From: Lunularia cruciata
Taxonomy: Eukaryota; Streptophyta; Marchantiopsida; Lunulariales; Lunulariaceae
Assembly: GCA_948567375.1 (NCBI GenBank)
Contig: OX419756.1
Coordinates: forward strand, 28,782,333 to 28,846,332
Reading direction: 5' to 3'
Length of the DNA stretch: 64,000 nt
The position numbers and the translations under genes were made by a program. The notes below the pieces were generated by a model. It worked only from the letters and a program-made list of their open reading frames with translations. It was not told where the DNA came from and did no database searches. Positions within the stretch are counted from its first letter, which is position 1. Each line of letters starts with the position of its first letter. This document shows, piece by piece, positions 1 to 11,419 of this stretch.

Positions 1-1709
1 TGACCACCCATCGGGGGTCTTTGTGGGAGAACAATAGGATTGTACTCCTGTGGTCCAAACCTAGGACCTTGATATGATGGGCTTGATGGAGGCTGTGTAT
101 CTTGGGTTTGATATACCGTATCTTCTTCTTTGCCTTGATCCCATCCAGGAACCCAATCTATTTGTTGCACTAGAAATGCCGTGCGAGTTAAACACTCCGT
201 ATTAGCATAGCTGGATTTACCACACGCAGTGCACCATACATTTGGTCGTCCAAATGACGGGGGTTTTCTTTGGTCCTTCGCCCCAATCATCTGAATTTTA
301 AAATCCGCAAACTCTTTAATCAGAGTTTCCAACTTTTGATCCGCCTTGGATATATTCTTTACTGGCAATGTTATGGGCTTCTTTCCTCCATGTCTTCATA
401 TTTTTCTCGGCTTGGGTTCTTTGTCAGATTCCAAAGAAGAACTAGAAGAAGTGGAGGATTCTTCCAAAGAAGGAGAAGTACTACATGAAGCTCTTTGTCT
501 TGGCTTTTTGCCTTTCTTCTCACGATTTCTTTGATTACTGGATGAGTTTGAATGAGCCGCCTCATATCGGGCAACATGTTTGAGGACTTTGTCCAGAGAG
601 GTTACATTTCTCTCCCTGGCAAAGATTTGAATCTCTGGCGAAAGTCCGCCGAGAAACCAGGTAATGGCTTGGGCATCGGAATACCCCACCATCCCGGATT
701 GCTCCGGAACTCGATTCAATAAGGCCATGAACCGCTCAGAGTAATCTCTCAATTTTTCCTTCTTTCCTCGATCCAAATCATTTAGTGCCGCGAAGACACT
801 CGTATCATAATCCACTTCCCAAAATCATTCCAGGAAGCCATTCCGTAAGTCTGCCCAATCTGCTGGTGTAAATCCCTTCTGCATTACATGAGTATACTAG
901 CTTCGGGCCTTTCTTTTGGAGCAGACTTGGAAAAATCCGCAGTCGATCCGCAAAGTCATGTTCCTTGTTGGCAAAGGAAATGACTTCGAATTCCTCAATG
1001 AATTTGTCAGGATCTTTGTCTTGCTTTGTACCTTTGTACTTTTGATAAGCATGTTGGGTCACGGGTAATGAAGACATCGTTTGGTGCGGCGGATTTGGGT
1101 GTGGTAAGTTTGAACTTACGGGAACCGTAGAGCTACTTGGTATGGACGCCGTGTTGTCTGCCCACGGGTTCCAATTTGTCAAGTTCAAATTGGGGTCTTC
1201 TTTGACAATTTCTTCTTCTCTAGTGTTGTCGACTTCAACCCGTTCAGAAGTAAGAGGGTCCACAACTTCCGTCTGATCTTTGAATCTTCTTCGGGATAAC
1301 CGAGGAATTTTTTGTACCAGATGCTGACACTCTTCTTCCGTAAGTGTTTGCGCTGTCTTTTCTCAAACAAACTTCTTAATGAAATCGACTTCCTTTACAG
1401 CTTTAAGGGAAGTCGGTGTACTGGGTCGTAGAACGTATGTCTGCCCGCTCGAGTCTTTCTTGTTCTTGGAAGACGGGGATGAAAAGTAGCCTTGCCAACC
1501 TCCTTCGCATCTCTTTTGATCAAGTTTGCGCAGGGCTGCTTGTACTTTGTGGAGAAGTTGAAAGTCCAATTCTTCTCGTTCGATTTTGTCTGAAGTGTAT
1601 GGGGCTTTCAAACGTTCATCTTCTTCACGCTGCACCGCTCGTCTTTGAGCTCTCTCTTCCCATTTTTCTCACGATGCAGACATTCATATTGCATGGACAC
1701 CCAGTTTTG
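1..1709 (-). pseudogene. Element A gag, decayed, cut by window edge
   Basis: Ty3/gypsy Gag (capsid/nucleocapsid) remnant read on the minus strand just downstream of the PBS and LTR of element A. Pieces in different frames run from about 1709 to the left edge: an N-terminal charged region (1635-1363), a linker and start of the retrotransposon gag domain (1263-805, with the typical DPDKFIEEFE stretch), the rest of the capsid-like domain (815-396), a Ser/Lys/Glu-rich tail, then a zinc knuckle at 233-192. The knuckle is C-x2-C-x4-Y-x4-C: the usual His is Tyr (codon at 207-209), which would follow from a CAT-to-TAT transition. Several frameshifts separate the pieces, so it is not expressed as one protein. 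Protease and pol lie off the left edge. Confidence 0.8.
192..233 (-). other. Degenerate gag zinc knuckle (CCYC)
   Basis: Within the element A gag frame the residues are WCTACGKSSYANTEC, with canonical CCHC spacing but Tyr in the His position. Zinc binding would probably be weakened. It marks the nucleocapsid end of Gag. Confidence 0.7.
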
Positions 1710-1746
1710 AATTTGGCTTCGTGTTCTTCCACTTCCAAGATTTGTA

Positions 1747-1764
1747 TCCCCGGCAGCGGCTCCA
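1747..1764 (-). promoter_or_regulatory. Primer binding site of element A, tRNA-Asp type
   Basis: Read on the minus strand the site is TGGAGCCGCTGCCGGGGA, seven bases past the LTR end. It closely resembles the TGGCGCC...CCGGGGA site used by plant Tat/Athila-lineage elements and complementary to the 3' end of tRNA-Asp. It fixes the LTR boundary at 1772 and the minus orientation of the element. Confidence 0.8.
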
Positions 1765-1771
1765 AAAATCA

Positions 1772-4700
1772 TGTGACAACCCGGCAAATATCACTTTTGC
1801 GGTAATCGGGTCAGTAAAGTTCATTCCCGCAGAGATACTACTCAGAATTGGTCAAATACAAAGTCAAAAGTCACAATTGCAGTTCTTCTTGGTGTCTTCT
1901 TTAATCTCTCAGGTAGAAACTACACCCAGAAGAGAGTAACAAGCTCACAAACTTGACAACTTGTCACAAATACGCACACATAATCACATCATAGTCAATT
2001 CTATCCAAACAACTCTTGATTGTGATGATTCAGATTCTCCCAAAGATGGCACATCACTGCGAAGACAGATTTTGCCTCAGAATTGTGTTCCACCTCTCCA
2101 CTGAAGGCACAACTTCCACGATCAAAATTGCTTCACATCAACTTCGTACTGCAATCACAAATGCAGAATACTAACAACACTACAATTCCTCTCAGATCTG
2201 TCAAGGCATTGATCCAATGCACTTCACTCAAGATCAAACACACAGAATGAAGATCAAGGCTGCAGATTCCAACATCCACAAGCACATTGACTTGCACTTC
2301 AGAATTCTCCACACACTTACAAACACAAACACAAAATTGACAATCGGAATTAAGCTTAAGCGACGAGTACTGAGAACAGCACTTTGCTTTATCTATCTTC
2401 AGAAAGTTGAATACTGAATAACATCGTACTGTGAATGCTCTACTTAAATACTGAAGCAAACGGCAGATTTGCCTACCTAGGCACCGCTTCCTAACATCCT
2501 TTCCTACCTACAGATCCCAAGGGACAATCTATCTCTTCATATCTGCCCTTTCTTATCTTAGAACTGACTTCTACCTCGATCCGATGTCGACCTCATCATC
2601 GGCTTCCAAACCCGATGATCTTCTTACTATTTCACCTTCTTTGGGTATGACTGATTCTACTAATTTCTTTACTAATTCTACAACTTCTTCACTACAATCT
2701 TCAATTGAACTCTGTTTTACTCCATCTACACTCTTATTTCCCGACCCACTCTTCTCTAATGTGTCAATTCTCAAGTCCAATGATACTTGAGTTTCTTCAT
2801 CTGCAACATCGGGTTTCTTCTCCTCTGTCACACTATTCCAAATTTTCTCTAACTCTGAATTGACTAAATCTAGCCTAAGACTAACATTATTTTCTACCTA
2901 CAACATTTTTCTATCCATGTGTTCTCTCAACCGAATTAGCAAGGTATTCATATCTACGTCCTTGGCTCTTCGCTTCCGAGTCTCCTGCACAAGTAACTTC
3001 AAATCATGCAGACGAGCTTCTTCCAATCTCCCTTCAGCCTCCGTGCTTAAGATTGCTCGTAATTTCCCCGCAATATCCCCTACTAATTCCGATGCGTATC
3101 CTCAAGAACGCTCTACCTTCAACTCCTCCCGATACATCTGCAACTCGTCTTTGTATTCTGCAGCGAGCATCTTCTTCTCCTCTGCAATTCCACACTTCTG
3201 ACAAGTTCTCGTAGTCGTTTCTCTTCTTCGTGCCTGGTCGCCAGCTCTCTCTGCCATGCTTGATCTTTTGCTACGGCACTCTTCTTCAAGCTATCCAACT
3301 CCTGCTCCATCACGATGGTCATCACCTTCAGATGAACATTCTCAACGTGCACATTACTCACTTCCTCCTGCATCTTGCTGAGCCACATCGCCTGCTCCTT
3401 CAATTCTCTGGCTTGCTTTTGCAAGTCTTTCTCCTTCTCTGCGCAACTCCCTTGTAGCACACTTAGCATTTTCTTCCTCGAGTCTTCCTCCCTCCGAAGA
3501 TCTTCAAGTTCCACACTTCTTCGGTTTTGATGCTCCTACAGCTCCTGTACTTCCTTCAATAGATGCTTCACCACCTGCAGCTCATTCATCCCTTTCACCC
3601 GATCTTGGGCAATTCCCATACGATGTTCTTTCAATAGCTCGAGCAAAGGTGTGACTACCCTCGTCAAATATGCTATCCCGCCGACATTTTCTTCTTCATC
3701 GCCACCTTTGTTTGGAGTATTCTCCTGCATCATCGGCTCCTTCATTCGAAGTCGTGATCTTTGTATCTTCATAGTGTCGGCACTATCTTCGTCTTGGCCT
3801 CTTGAACTTGGCCCCGCGGGACACTCCTTCTTTGCTTTGGGTTTTGGCTTGTTCTCCATCATTGCCTCACCAGCCTCACTTACCACCACCAATTGTTGGA
3901 CTTTGGGTTCACCCTCACTGTTGCTCCTAGACTCCTCACTTTTCAAGGTGAGCTCTTCTTCTTCCGAGTCTTCTTCTTGCGACTCAATTTCTTCATCAGA
4001 CTCCGACTCCGATGATGCCTCTCTGACAATTTTAGTGGTCTTCAACATCAGCCTCCGAGTCTTGCGTGGGATGGGCAATGATTTGGCTTCTTCGGGTTTA
4101 CTTTGCTTCTTTGTCTTCAAACTGGCCACATCTTTGATCTTCCATTGTCCCGTCCTTGCAAAGTATTTGTCATTCGCTCGCAAATGAAGCATATATTGTC
4201 GCTCCTCTTCGTCTGCTTCTAGTCTCAAATCGGGGTGCATGTGTGAGACCATATGATGATGTTCGTCTTTGGACAGTAAGTTCAGCCTGAAGTAGAAATG
4301 AGCCGCAAACGGTGCGAAATAATGCGGTGGCGAGCCCGTTCTCCAATTCACCACAATCTGCCTTGTTCGGTGATGGAAGCACTTTGCCCAATTCATTGGT
4401 ACTCTTGCAAACATCTGATGGAAGAAGACTGCTTGCTGCATGGTTACATAGGTCATTTGCTCCGGCTTGAACATGGCCATCATCACCCCCACGATACTTC
4501 TTCGGATCGGGTCCCGATAAGATTCCACCTTGTAACCATTTGTAGTTCGTGGAGCGAAAAACGAATTGCAAATCTCCGCTGTCTCCTTTGCAGCATCACA
4601 CTTCCGATAGAAGGTGATCCTTGTCGACTCTCTTGCTTCTCTCCCCAGGACTAACTTCCAATCCGACTCAGTCTATCGAGCCGGATTGCCTCTCTTCTTC

Positions 4701-5454
4701 TCTACTTCGGGACCCTCCTCACAATTACTAGCAGCAATCTCTGCCATCACTCCCAAGAAACTGAAATTCCAGTTCCATGCTAAAAAGGTGATACAAAGTC
4801 TAACCAAGACTTCAATCCTAGCTACTACATCTACTCTTTGAATTGCAAAACCTCTCACTGCCAGTGCGTTGGCCACCTTCTTCGCCATGATTTGTTCTCT
4901 CGTTCTATGCTGTTGGAAAATCAGACCCTCTCCTGGACAAGACACTCTAACTCCCTCAGGGTTTTGGAAAATTTCACTCTCGACGGGCTTCCGGACACGC
5001 ATTACTATAGGACAACTACTCAAAGGAATTGGGAATTTACTCAGAGGGTTCAAATTCCTCCAGCGCAGTCACAATTTTATATTGCCCCGAATCGCAGTCA
5101 TTCTCTAGTCGATTTCGTTGGTGATTTTCTCTCTTCTGCATGCACTCCTGGTCACTGTCAAGACATGATTCTTCTGCCCCCGCCGTTTCTTGAAATGTAC
5201 TTTCTTGCCACGTACAGAGGTTGTTAAACGGTCTTCGTCTTTCTTGCATTTTCCAACCCGAAGACGATGATCTTTGGCCTGTTTTTGGTGTACTCCTCTT
5301 CCGAGTACCTCCATCATCGGATCCGATGTCAGCTTCTTTGGCTTTCCTCCGAAGTTACTTTTGCCTCTTCTTTGTCCGCAATTTGACTTTTCCGTGCTTA
5401 CTTTGTCTCTTAAACCCTACTAACCATAAAAAAACAAAAAATGTGGGTACCACA
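1772..5454 (-). repeat. 5' LTR of element A, about 3.7 kb, ORF-bearing
   Basis: On the plus strand the unit starts TGTGACAACCCGGC and ends GGGTACCACA, so it has TG...CA ends. The PBS and gag follow its minus-strand 3' end directly, which makes it the 5' LTR. The same unit recurs at 47220-58340 (interrupted by element B), where both ends match and a 5-bp target duplication is present, confirming that the whole 3.3-3.7 kb is one LTR and not an LTR plus internal DNA. About the first 75% (5' to 3' on the minus strand) holds the decayed ORF at 5400-2571; the last 0.7 kb (2460-1772) is non-coding and presumably holds R/U5. The upstream flank 5455-5459 (GGACT) should be the target duplication; its partner is off the window. 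Confidence 0.8.
2571..5400 (-). pseudogene. Long ORF inside LTR A, acidic/coiled-coil protein, frameshifted
   Basis: I do not recognise this family. On the minus strand, frame pieces follow one another: a basic then acidic N-terminal part (about 5380-5037), a segment at 5053-4673, the best-preserved block at 4571-3536, a Glu/Arg/Lys-rich coiled-coil stretch (3514-3119) and an acidic C-terminal piece (2831-2571). The block at 4528-4200 has the recognisable stretches QAVFFHQMF, AKCFHHRTRQ and PHYFAPFAAHFYFRLNLL, then Ser/Glu-rich acid runs and a nuclear-type basic patch. At least three frame changes are needed. The same order and residues appear in the second LTR copy at 58258-56184, so the ORF belonged to the ancestral LTR. 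It reads in the same direction as the element. It could be a captured host gene or an accessory gene; nothing in the sequence decides. Confidence 0.6.
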
Positions 5455-5772
5455 GGACTAGTCCACAAATCCTACCAAGTCTGTGCTTTGGGCCAAGCCT
5501 GACTGTCATAGCAAAAACCCCACCACCTAAGAATGACAGACTAAGAAAAGAGTTTGGAATGACAAATCAGGAATAGTAGCCAAAGAACAAGCAAGAAAAT
5601 TTAACCTAAAGCCTATGCAAGTATTCATTGACAAGGATCAGCACCCGAAATAGCAATAGACAATCTCCGAAGAGAAGTTGTTGTCATAAATCCAGAGAAG
5701 AGAACCAATGCCAGACTACAAAAGAACTGCCAAGTCCATGACAAACAAGACAGCCTAAGCACATGCAGCCAG
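5455..5772. other. Intergenic flank of element A, nothing recognised
   Basis: About 320 bases between the LTR A boundary and the first pol remnant of F1. No ORF, terminal repeat or RNA signature was seen. Confidence 0.5.
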
Positions 5773-7025
5773 GTGCCTAGCGCAATCTTGAGACCTTACA
5801 ATCCCTGTGACAGCGGTCTACTTGGGTTACACCCTTGGTCTACTTGGGATGTAACTAGAGGACATTTGGAGCTTGTAGCCAAATTGGAAGGAATTTTTCA
5901 CATTGAGGTTGGGAGCATGGCATTACTACTCCCAAGGCCCAATGTAGTAGCTCATCAATATGTTTTCCACTCCTACCTCACGGAAAGGATGTATTACATC
6001 AATGGAGGTTCTTACAATTTGGATTAAAGAACACTCTTGCCAAGTTCTAAAGAGTCATGGACAAGATTGTGGTAGGATTGAATTTTCCTTGGTGCTATAT
6101 TGATGATAATTTGGTCTATATGACTACTATGGAGGAGCATGAGAGACATTTGTTGGAGGTGTTTGAGAGATTGAGATCTCATAGACTCAAATTACATCTT
6201 ACATCAAGTGTAGATTCTTTCACGAGCAGGTTAAATATTTGGATCACACTATCTACCTTGGAGGACTTGATGTTTGGGAGACCAAGGTAGAGGCTATTGC
6301 ATGTATTCCTTGGACTATGGATGTGAGTAGAGAGCCAAAGTTCCTTGGATTGGTGAACTTGTATCACTGCTATGTTAGAGGATTTAGTGTTATTGCCAAG
6401 GCCTTGACAAAGCTGACCATGCTTATACATGAGTGGTATTGGGAAGGTGAGCAAGAGAGTTTTATAGAGCTCAATGAAAGATTGACATCTACCCCTATTC
6501 TTAGGAGACAGATCAAAGGATGACCATTCCAAGTTCACATTGATTAGAGTATGTTGGTGCTTGGAGCAATGCTCATCCAACATGGTGATGAGAGGAAGGT
6601 ATTTGTGGTGGCCTATGCTAGTCACTCAAACAATTCAGCAAAGACAAAGTATAGTTCATATGTGAGAGAGTGCTTGGCAATAGTGTGGGTAGTAGCACAT
6701 TTCTAATATTATCTATTTGGTAACCTCTTCATTCTCATCATTGATCATTGACCATTGAAGTGATTGATGTACTCTGACAAGCTTTTAGGAAAGCTTGCAC
6801 AATGGACTCTAATTTTATAAGAGTATGATTTCATGATTATTCCTAAACCTGGAGTGGTGAACCATGATGCAGATGAGTTGAGTAGAAACCCATGTCCCAG
6901 CCAACAGATCAGATTAGAGCATGTTTGTATGGTGAGATAGATGAGGAGATGGTGCCCAAGTTGGCATGCATCTACCTCTCTGTGCATAATTTTGACCCCC
7001 CATATTGCTCTCAATGTCATCATGT
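5773..7025 (+). pseudogene. Ty3/gypsy pol remnant F1, RT and RNase H part
   Basis: Decayed reverse transcriptase and RNase H of a Ty3/gypsy element in several frames. The RT catalytic box CYIDDN lies at about 6093-6110, followed by EEHERHLLEVFERL and KLH (6057-6290), then the thumb/connection region (HTIYLGGLDVWETKVEAIA, LGLVNLYHCYVRGFS) in another frame at 6239-6523. RNase H-like residues (VVAYASHS, YSSYVRECLAIVW) follow at about 6600-6700, and the end of RNase H (PKPGVVNHDADELSRNP) at about 6840-6900. Many stops and frameshifts show it is dead. It stops at about 7025, where mitochondrial-like DNA begins, and resumes at about 7716. Confidence 0.75.
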
Positions 7026-7065
7026 TGCACTCGTCAGGAATGCAAAACCTTCCTAAGAGAGAAAC

Positions 7066-7347
7066 TCAATTTGCTACTGACGCGAACGAGTAGTAATTCA
7101 GGGTTCCCCGGACATTCTGATTGTATAATTCTAAAATGTCTGCATGATCCAATGGTGTTAGGGGTCGCGTCTTCCCGGGTTTGTTGGGTTTTGGAACATC
7201 AACTCTCCTTGCCGGCGTATACCTGTAAGTCCCGCACATCTGACCAATGTAGGGTTTGCTGAGATTGTGCACATCAAAGCAGGTTGTTCTTGAGGGGCAT
7301 CCCATGTGGCTCTGATATGCGGAGTTTGGACCATATTTATGCCACAT
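7066..7347 (-). pseudogene. Mitochondrial group II intron maturase fragment (NUMT)
   Basis: A minus-strand frame of 93 codons carries YTPARRVDVPKP, then PGKTRPL, and after a short gap DHADILELYNQNVRG with TLNYYSF. The first part resembles the N-terminal RT box (PKP...K.RPL) of group II intron-encoded proteins; the second resembles the start of maturase domain X (YN..VRG.LNYYSF). The RT core between them is missing, so this is an internally deleted fragment. Such ORFs are characteristic of plant mitochondrial introns. It sits in a segment that splits the F1 pol and lies about 300 bases from an organellar rRNA piece, which supports transfer of mitochondrial DNA to the nucleus. Confidence 0.6.
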
Positions 7348-7644
7348 TCAGGCGCTCCCGTGCATTGTGGTGCTCTGTGAAGGGGCGCTTTGAGGATAAG
7401 ATGTAAATGCACCATGTGGGAAATACGCATAAATACAATAATGGATGAGATGGGAGGTCTGACAGATACGGCTAAAGCTATGGAAAGCATCCTTGTGATG
7501 ACTGCCTATCAAATGGTTAAAACGTAGCGCAAAGTGGTGATGCTGAGAAAAAAATGCAAAAAATAAACAACCTACCCACAAAAATTAAGCTCATAAACAT
7601 AGGCAAAGTGCCATTTGATGAGTAACTAATTATGACAAGACTCA

Positions 7645-7709
7645 AAGAAGAAGCCCCGACTAACTCCGTGCCAGCAACCGTGGTAAGACGGGAGGGCAAG
7701 TGTTATTCG
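7645..7709 (+). pseudogene. rrn18: SSU rRNA 530-loop fragment, mitochondrial-type (NUMT)
   Basis: The stretch contains GAAGAAGCCCCGACTAACTC followed by CGTGCCAGCAACCGTGGTAA and then GACGGGAGGGCAAGTGTTAT. This is the universally conserved 530-loop region of bacterial-type small-subunit rRNA (CTAACTCCGTGCCAGCAGCCGCGGTAA), with two G-to-A or C-to-T changes. The AAGCCCC and GGGCAAGTGTT variants fit plant mitochondrial 18S better than plastid 16S. Only about 65 bases are clearly rRNA; homology appears to stop where F1 pol resumes, so it is a relic fragment and not a working gene. Confidence 0.75.
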
Positions 7710-7715
7710 TGTGTG

Positions 7716-9470
7716 AAGATGTTTTTTAAGATTTGCAAAGCACCCTCCTTGAAACTTCAAAGGAGATTTGGCAAAGCCATGGAGGCTTTAGTGGTATCTC
7801 TCTCAATGCATACAAGAGGAGTTATAGAGGTCACAAATTCATATGGTGGAGATATTGGTACAATTCAGCAAGACATTCATGATGATATCTTAATGATGGA
7901 TTATTTTTGCATTGGTGTTGTGGGTGGCATAATTGGTGCCAAGGAGAGAAACCATGTTCTTCAACAAGCCAGGTGGTTTAGATTGGAATGCATACACCTT
8001 CTTTGTGTATGGGATGGTAGAGTGCAAGAAGTATCACTTCCATCTCAAGGACCACACTTGATCCATCATGCTCATGAGGAGCTAGGACATTTGGAGTAAA
8101 GTGTATATATAGCTTACTCTAGAGCCATTATTGGTGGCACGGTAAGCAAATTGATGTATAGCAATTTGTTTCAAGATGCGTGGTTTGTGATCAAGTTAGA
8201 GCATCATTTAATGCTCTTATGCCACAATGCCATCCATTACTTATCATGGAATTGGGTTACCATTAGAGTTTGGACTTTGTTTGACCTTTATTGTTGACTA
8301 TGAAACATCATCATTATGTTTTGGTTATGGTAGAGCACTTCTCCAAGTGGATTAAGTTGGTGGCACTTTGTGACAAGTCTAGGGAAGGGATGGCTTACTT
8401 GTATTTAGATTAGGTTCTTAGTCATTTTGGTGCACCAACTGAGATTTGATTGATCAGGGTACAAAGTTCTTGGGAGAGTTTTAGGTCTTGTGTGACAAGG
8501 CCTTGATTGATCAATGTACTACCTCCCAAGATCACCTTGAGGCAGATGGCTTAGCTAATAGAGTGATTTAGACGGTGAAGAGAGGATTACATAAGTTTTT
8601 AGAGAGGCCACTTAGGAGATTGGGATCTCCAATTACCTTGGTTGGGCATAGGCTATCTATTCAGCCGGCAAGCCTCCTTAGCATCCTTCTCTCCTTAATT
8701 TCTACTCTATGGATGACATCTAGATTTACTTACAGCCATTCATCAAGATGCTACTATTATTCTGGACTTGGATGATCCAAACGTATGGGTGAGCACATGT
8801 TCTCTACGGGTAGAGATCTTTTAGAGAGTGATGTAGATGGTCTTTGAGAATTTGGTGATTGCTCAGCATAGGGATACCTAACACTGTGCTATTGTTCAAA
8901 GAAGAGGTTATAGTCCCTCAATCTACCAATTTCATCTAGGTGACTATGTAAACCTACAATAGACTACACTGATGACACTTGATGTTACTATGAGCTGTAC
9001 TTTCTTGAGAGTGCATGAGGTTTTGACTTTTGGAGTCCAAGTGTTGGAAGGATGTGATGGTGTTGTTTAGAAGGATCATGTGCACAATCGTGCACCATGC
9101 CACTTCTCAAACATTGATGGCACTATGGATCCAAGCTTGGCACTTGTATGTGCAGGCTTGTGGTGTATGTTATGGCGGCTCTTTTGGTGGAGTTGCTACT
9201 ATGTTGGTGTGTAATAACTATTTGAGAGGATAACATATGGCCTGTTTGACTCCTCTCCTCATGATGGTTCCTCAAGAACAATGGTTATGTCCTGATGTAC
9301 TTGACCTATAGCTAGTTCACTCCTTATGTGGTATAGATTGCAAAGAGGTGACTAATGATGGGGCTCAATAGCACCTAGCTTCTTGATCTTTGCCCACCAT
9401 AGGGTATACCATATACTTGGAATAGATGGCTACTTGGAGTTAGAGAGACCTAACTACTAACTAGGGAGGT
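7716..9470 (+). pseudogene. Ty3/gypsy integrase remnant F1, continuing after the NUMT
   Basis: Decayed integrase of the same element as 5773-7025. A 155-codon frame at 7632-8099 (its first 20-odd codons are rRNA-derived) ends in a HAHEELGHLE histidine pair that fits the HHCC zinc-binding domain; frames after it show the second half (CVVCDQVRASF near 8186-8215). Core-domain pieces follow, such as HFSKWIKLVALCDKS (about 8338-8380) and VLSHFGAPTEI (about 8413-8446). Stops and frame changes are frequent. Toward 9440-9470 a purine-rich stretch (ACTAGGGAGGTGATTGGAC) looks like a polypurine tract before an LTR. Confidence 0.65.
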
Positions 9471-9473
9471 GAT

Positions 9474-10160
9474 TGGACACTTTAGAGTTCATGTATGACT
9501 TATGTATAAGTTGTGCTTCTAAAGTATACAATATTGATAGCAATTTACGTTTTATAATGATTTATATATGCACAACAATTTTCACAATATTTATAGTGCC
9601 AAAGTTAGGTTGCTTAGACACTAGAGTGGTAGTACTGGTAGTCATAGGTATTTTGGTAGTTACTCATGGTTACTTGTTGGCAGTCCAATTTTATGTTAGA
9701 GCTATTGATCACATGGTAGGACCTACCATCACTTGCATCATTCACACCATTGGATGTGCCATCAGCAACATCATTAGGACTGGAGACCTAGGTCAAGTAG
9801 AGGGGTATACCTTTGAAATGCAACTCTAGAGAGCTCACTTCTTTGAGTTCTTAGCTATCGTGGATAGGGGCCGGTGAGTGTCACCTAAAGTCTCTTAACT
9901 AGAGTAGATGTGGGTTGATTGATTTGTAATAAATTCTCAATTGTTGGCAGATCATTGAGTAAAGGATCAAGTACATACCTGATTTGAGTGGAAGAAAGAA
10001 TTGATTGACTATGGCACTTTAGAGTTCATGTATGACTTATGTGTGAGTTGTGCTTCTACAATTTATGATGTTGACAGTGATGTATATTGTGTATTAATGT
10101 ATATATGCACAACAAAAGCTCTTGAGAAAGTGTTTTCAACAAGATAAGCCACACGTTGTT
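9474..10160 (+). repeat. LTR-like direct repeats following F1
   Basis: The motif GGCACTTTAGAGTTCATGTA with downstream GACTTATGTGTGAGTTGTGC occurs at about 10014 and, with small changes, at 9476, a spacing of 538 bases. The segment 9590-9990 between them recurs, diverged, at 32935-33350. Placement right after the pol remnant and its purine tract suggests an LTR and a partial second LTR of F1. The 118-codon open frame here is not conserved in the other copy and is not called a gene. Confidence 0.45.
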
Positions 10161-11400
10161 TGCATTTATATTCACAAAGATATTGGTCCCTATGTGAGTT
10201 ATCTTTCTTTTCACTCCCATAATAAAATCCCATAACATGAAGATCTATCTTGTACTTCCATTTCTACACTCCCATAGAAGATCTATCTTGTATTGACTCT
10301 TCAACATTCTCAAGTTAATTATCCCATAGAGCATTCTAGTGATAATTAGACTCCACATTTAACACAAATTGCCATTGAGTCTGCTCTACCCAAAAGTTTG
10401 ACAATTGTTTTTCTGGTTTGCCTAATTGACTTGAAGCCAAGAGGTTTGTAGTGACCTATTTTTCACAAAACACTTTCATTTATTTGTTTTCTGCCTTTTT
10501 CTTAAATTTAAGCCAAGTTACAAACATGTCAAGGATAAAAAAGTAGTTTGGTACCACTTGCAATTGGAGTGGAAGGCAACTACATGTGTAAGAAGAATAA
10601 ACATTAAGGAGGAAGTGCACACAAAAAAGATGAACCCTAAAGGAAGTGATTTGGAGGATGGTCTATGCCAAAGGGGTTCAAGCTCAAAGACTTTAAACAT
10701 TGCCAACCTTTGGCTTGAGGCCTTCATCCTAGAAGACCTTTGGCCATGAATGAAGTACAATGGTTTGAATGTGCCACCACTTGGATGAATGACTACCTTT
10801 GAGAATCATTTACATATGCCAAAGTATTTTCATGTGTAGATTGAGACCACCCAAGCATAACTCATATGTTGAGACTAAAGTAGTCCATCTGCAGATTGAA
10901 GTTAGTTACAAGCACATAGCATTTTTTAGTTTCTTCTATCTTTTGTGTCAAGTTTGCACGAGCATTTGCTGTAGACATTCCTCTTAGATTTTGTGCAAAA
11001 GAGAGAGAGAGAGAGGAAATGGTGAGGGGAGAAAAAATAGTGCACTCACCAAGGCAATGCAAGTGTATGCTTGACATGATGCTTAGATCACCAAGATTAT
11101 ATTAGTGGACCTTGCCTTATAGAGCAAATGTACTTTATAGCAAGAAATTGGCATTTGTGCTATGGAATTGGGATTTGAGCTATCCAAAGTAGATCCAAGA
11201 GATAAGAGAGAATATAGATCTTGGGATAGGGAATTTAAGAGTGAACCTATTTGCATAGACCAAGGATTATTGGATCATTATCCTTAAGCCAAAAAATTCC
11301 ACACCATGTGATAACTCTAGAGACCTAATAGCATCAATTGGATAAGAATTTGGAGAAGGTGTTGATGGCTTCTTTCAACAAGCCAAAGACTAAAAATGGA
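10161..11400. other. AT-rich intergenic DNA, nothing coding recognised
   Basis: Low-complexity, repeat-like DNA. A short duplicated AGATCTATCTTGTA motif lies near 10240-10300. No gene or RNA supported. Confidence 0.4.
11000..11016. repeat. GA dinucleotide microsatellite
   Basis: A run of about eight GA units is visible at 11000-11016. Confidence 0.8.
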
Positions 11401-11419
11401 TAGAGCATGGCCACCTTAA

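Noticed and set aside
3651..4187. 178-codon plus-strand frame inside LTR A
   Set aside because: It is the antisense of the acidic Ser/Glu-rich part of the minus-strand ORF; low-complexity composition keeps it open.
9473..9829. 118-codon frame with membrane-like stretches
   Set aside because: It lies in an LTR-like repeat whose other copy (32935-33350) does not keep the frame open.
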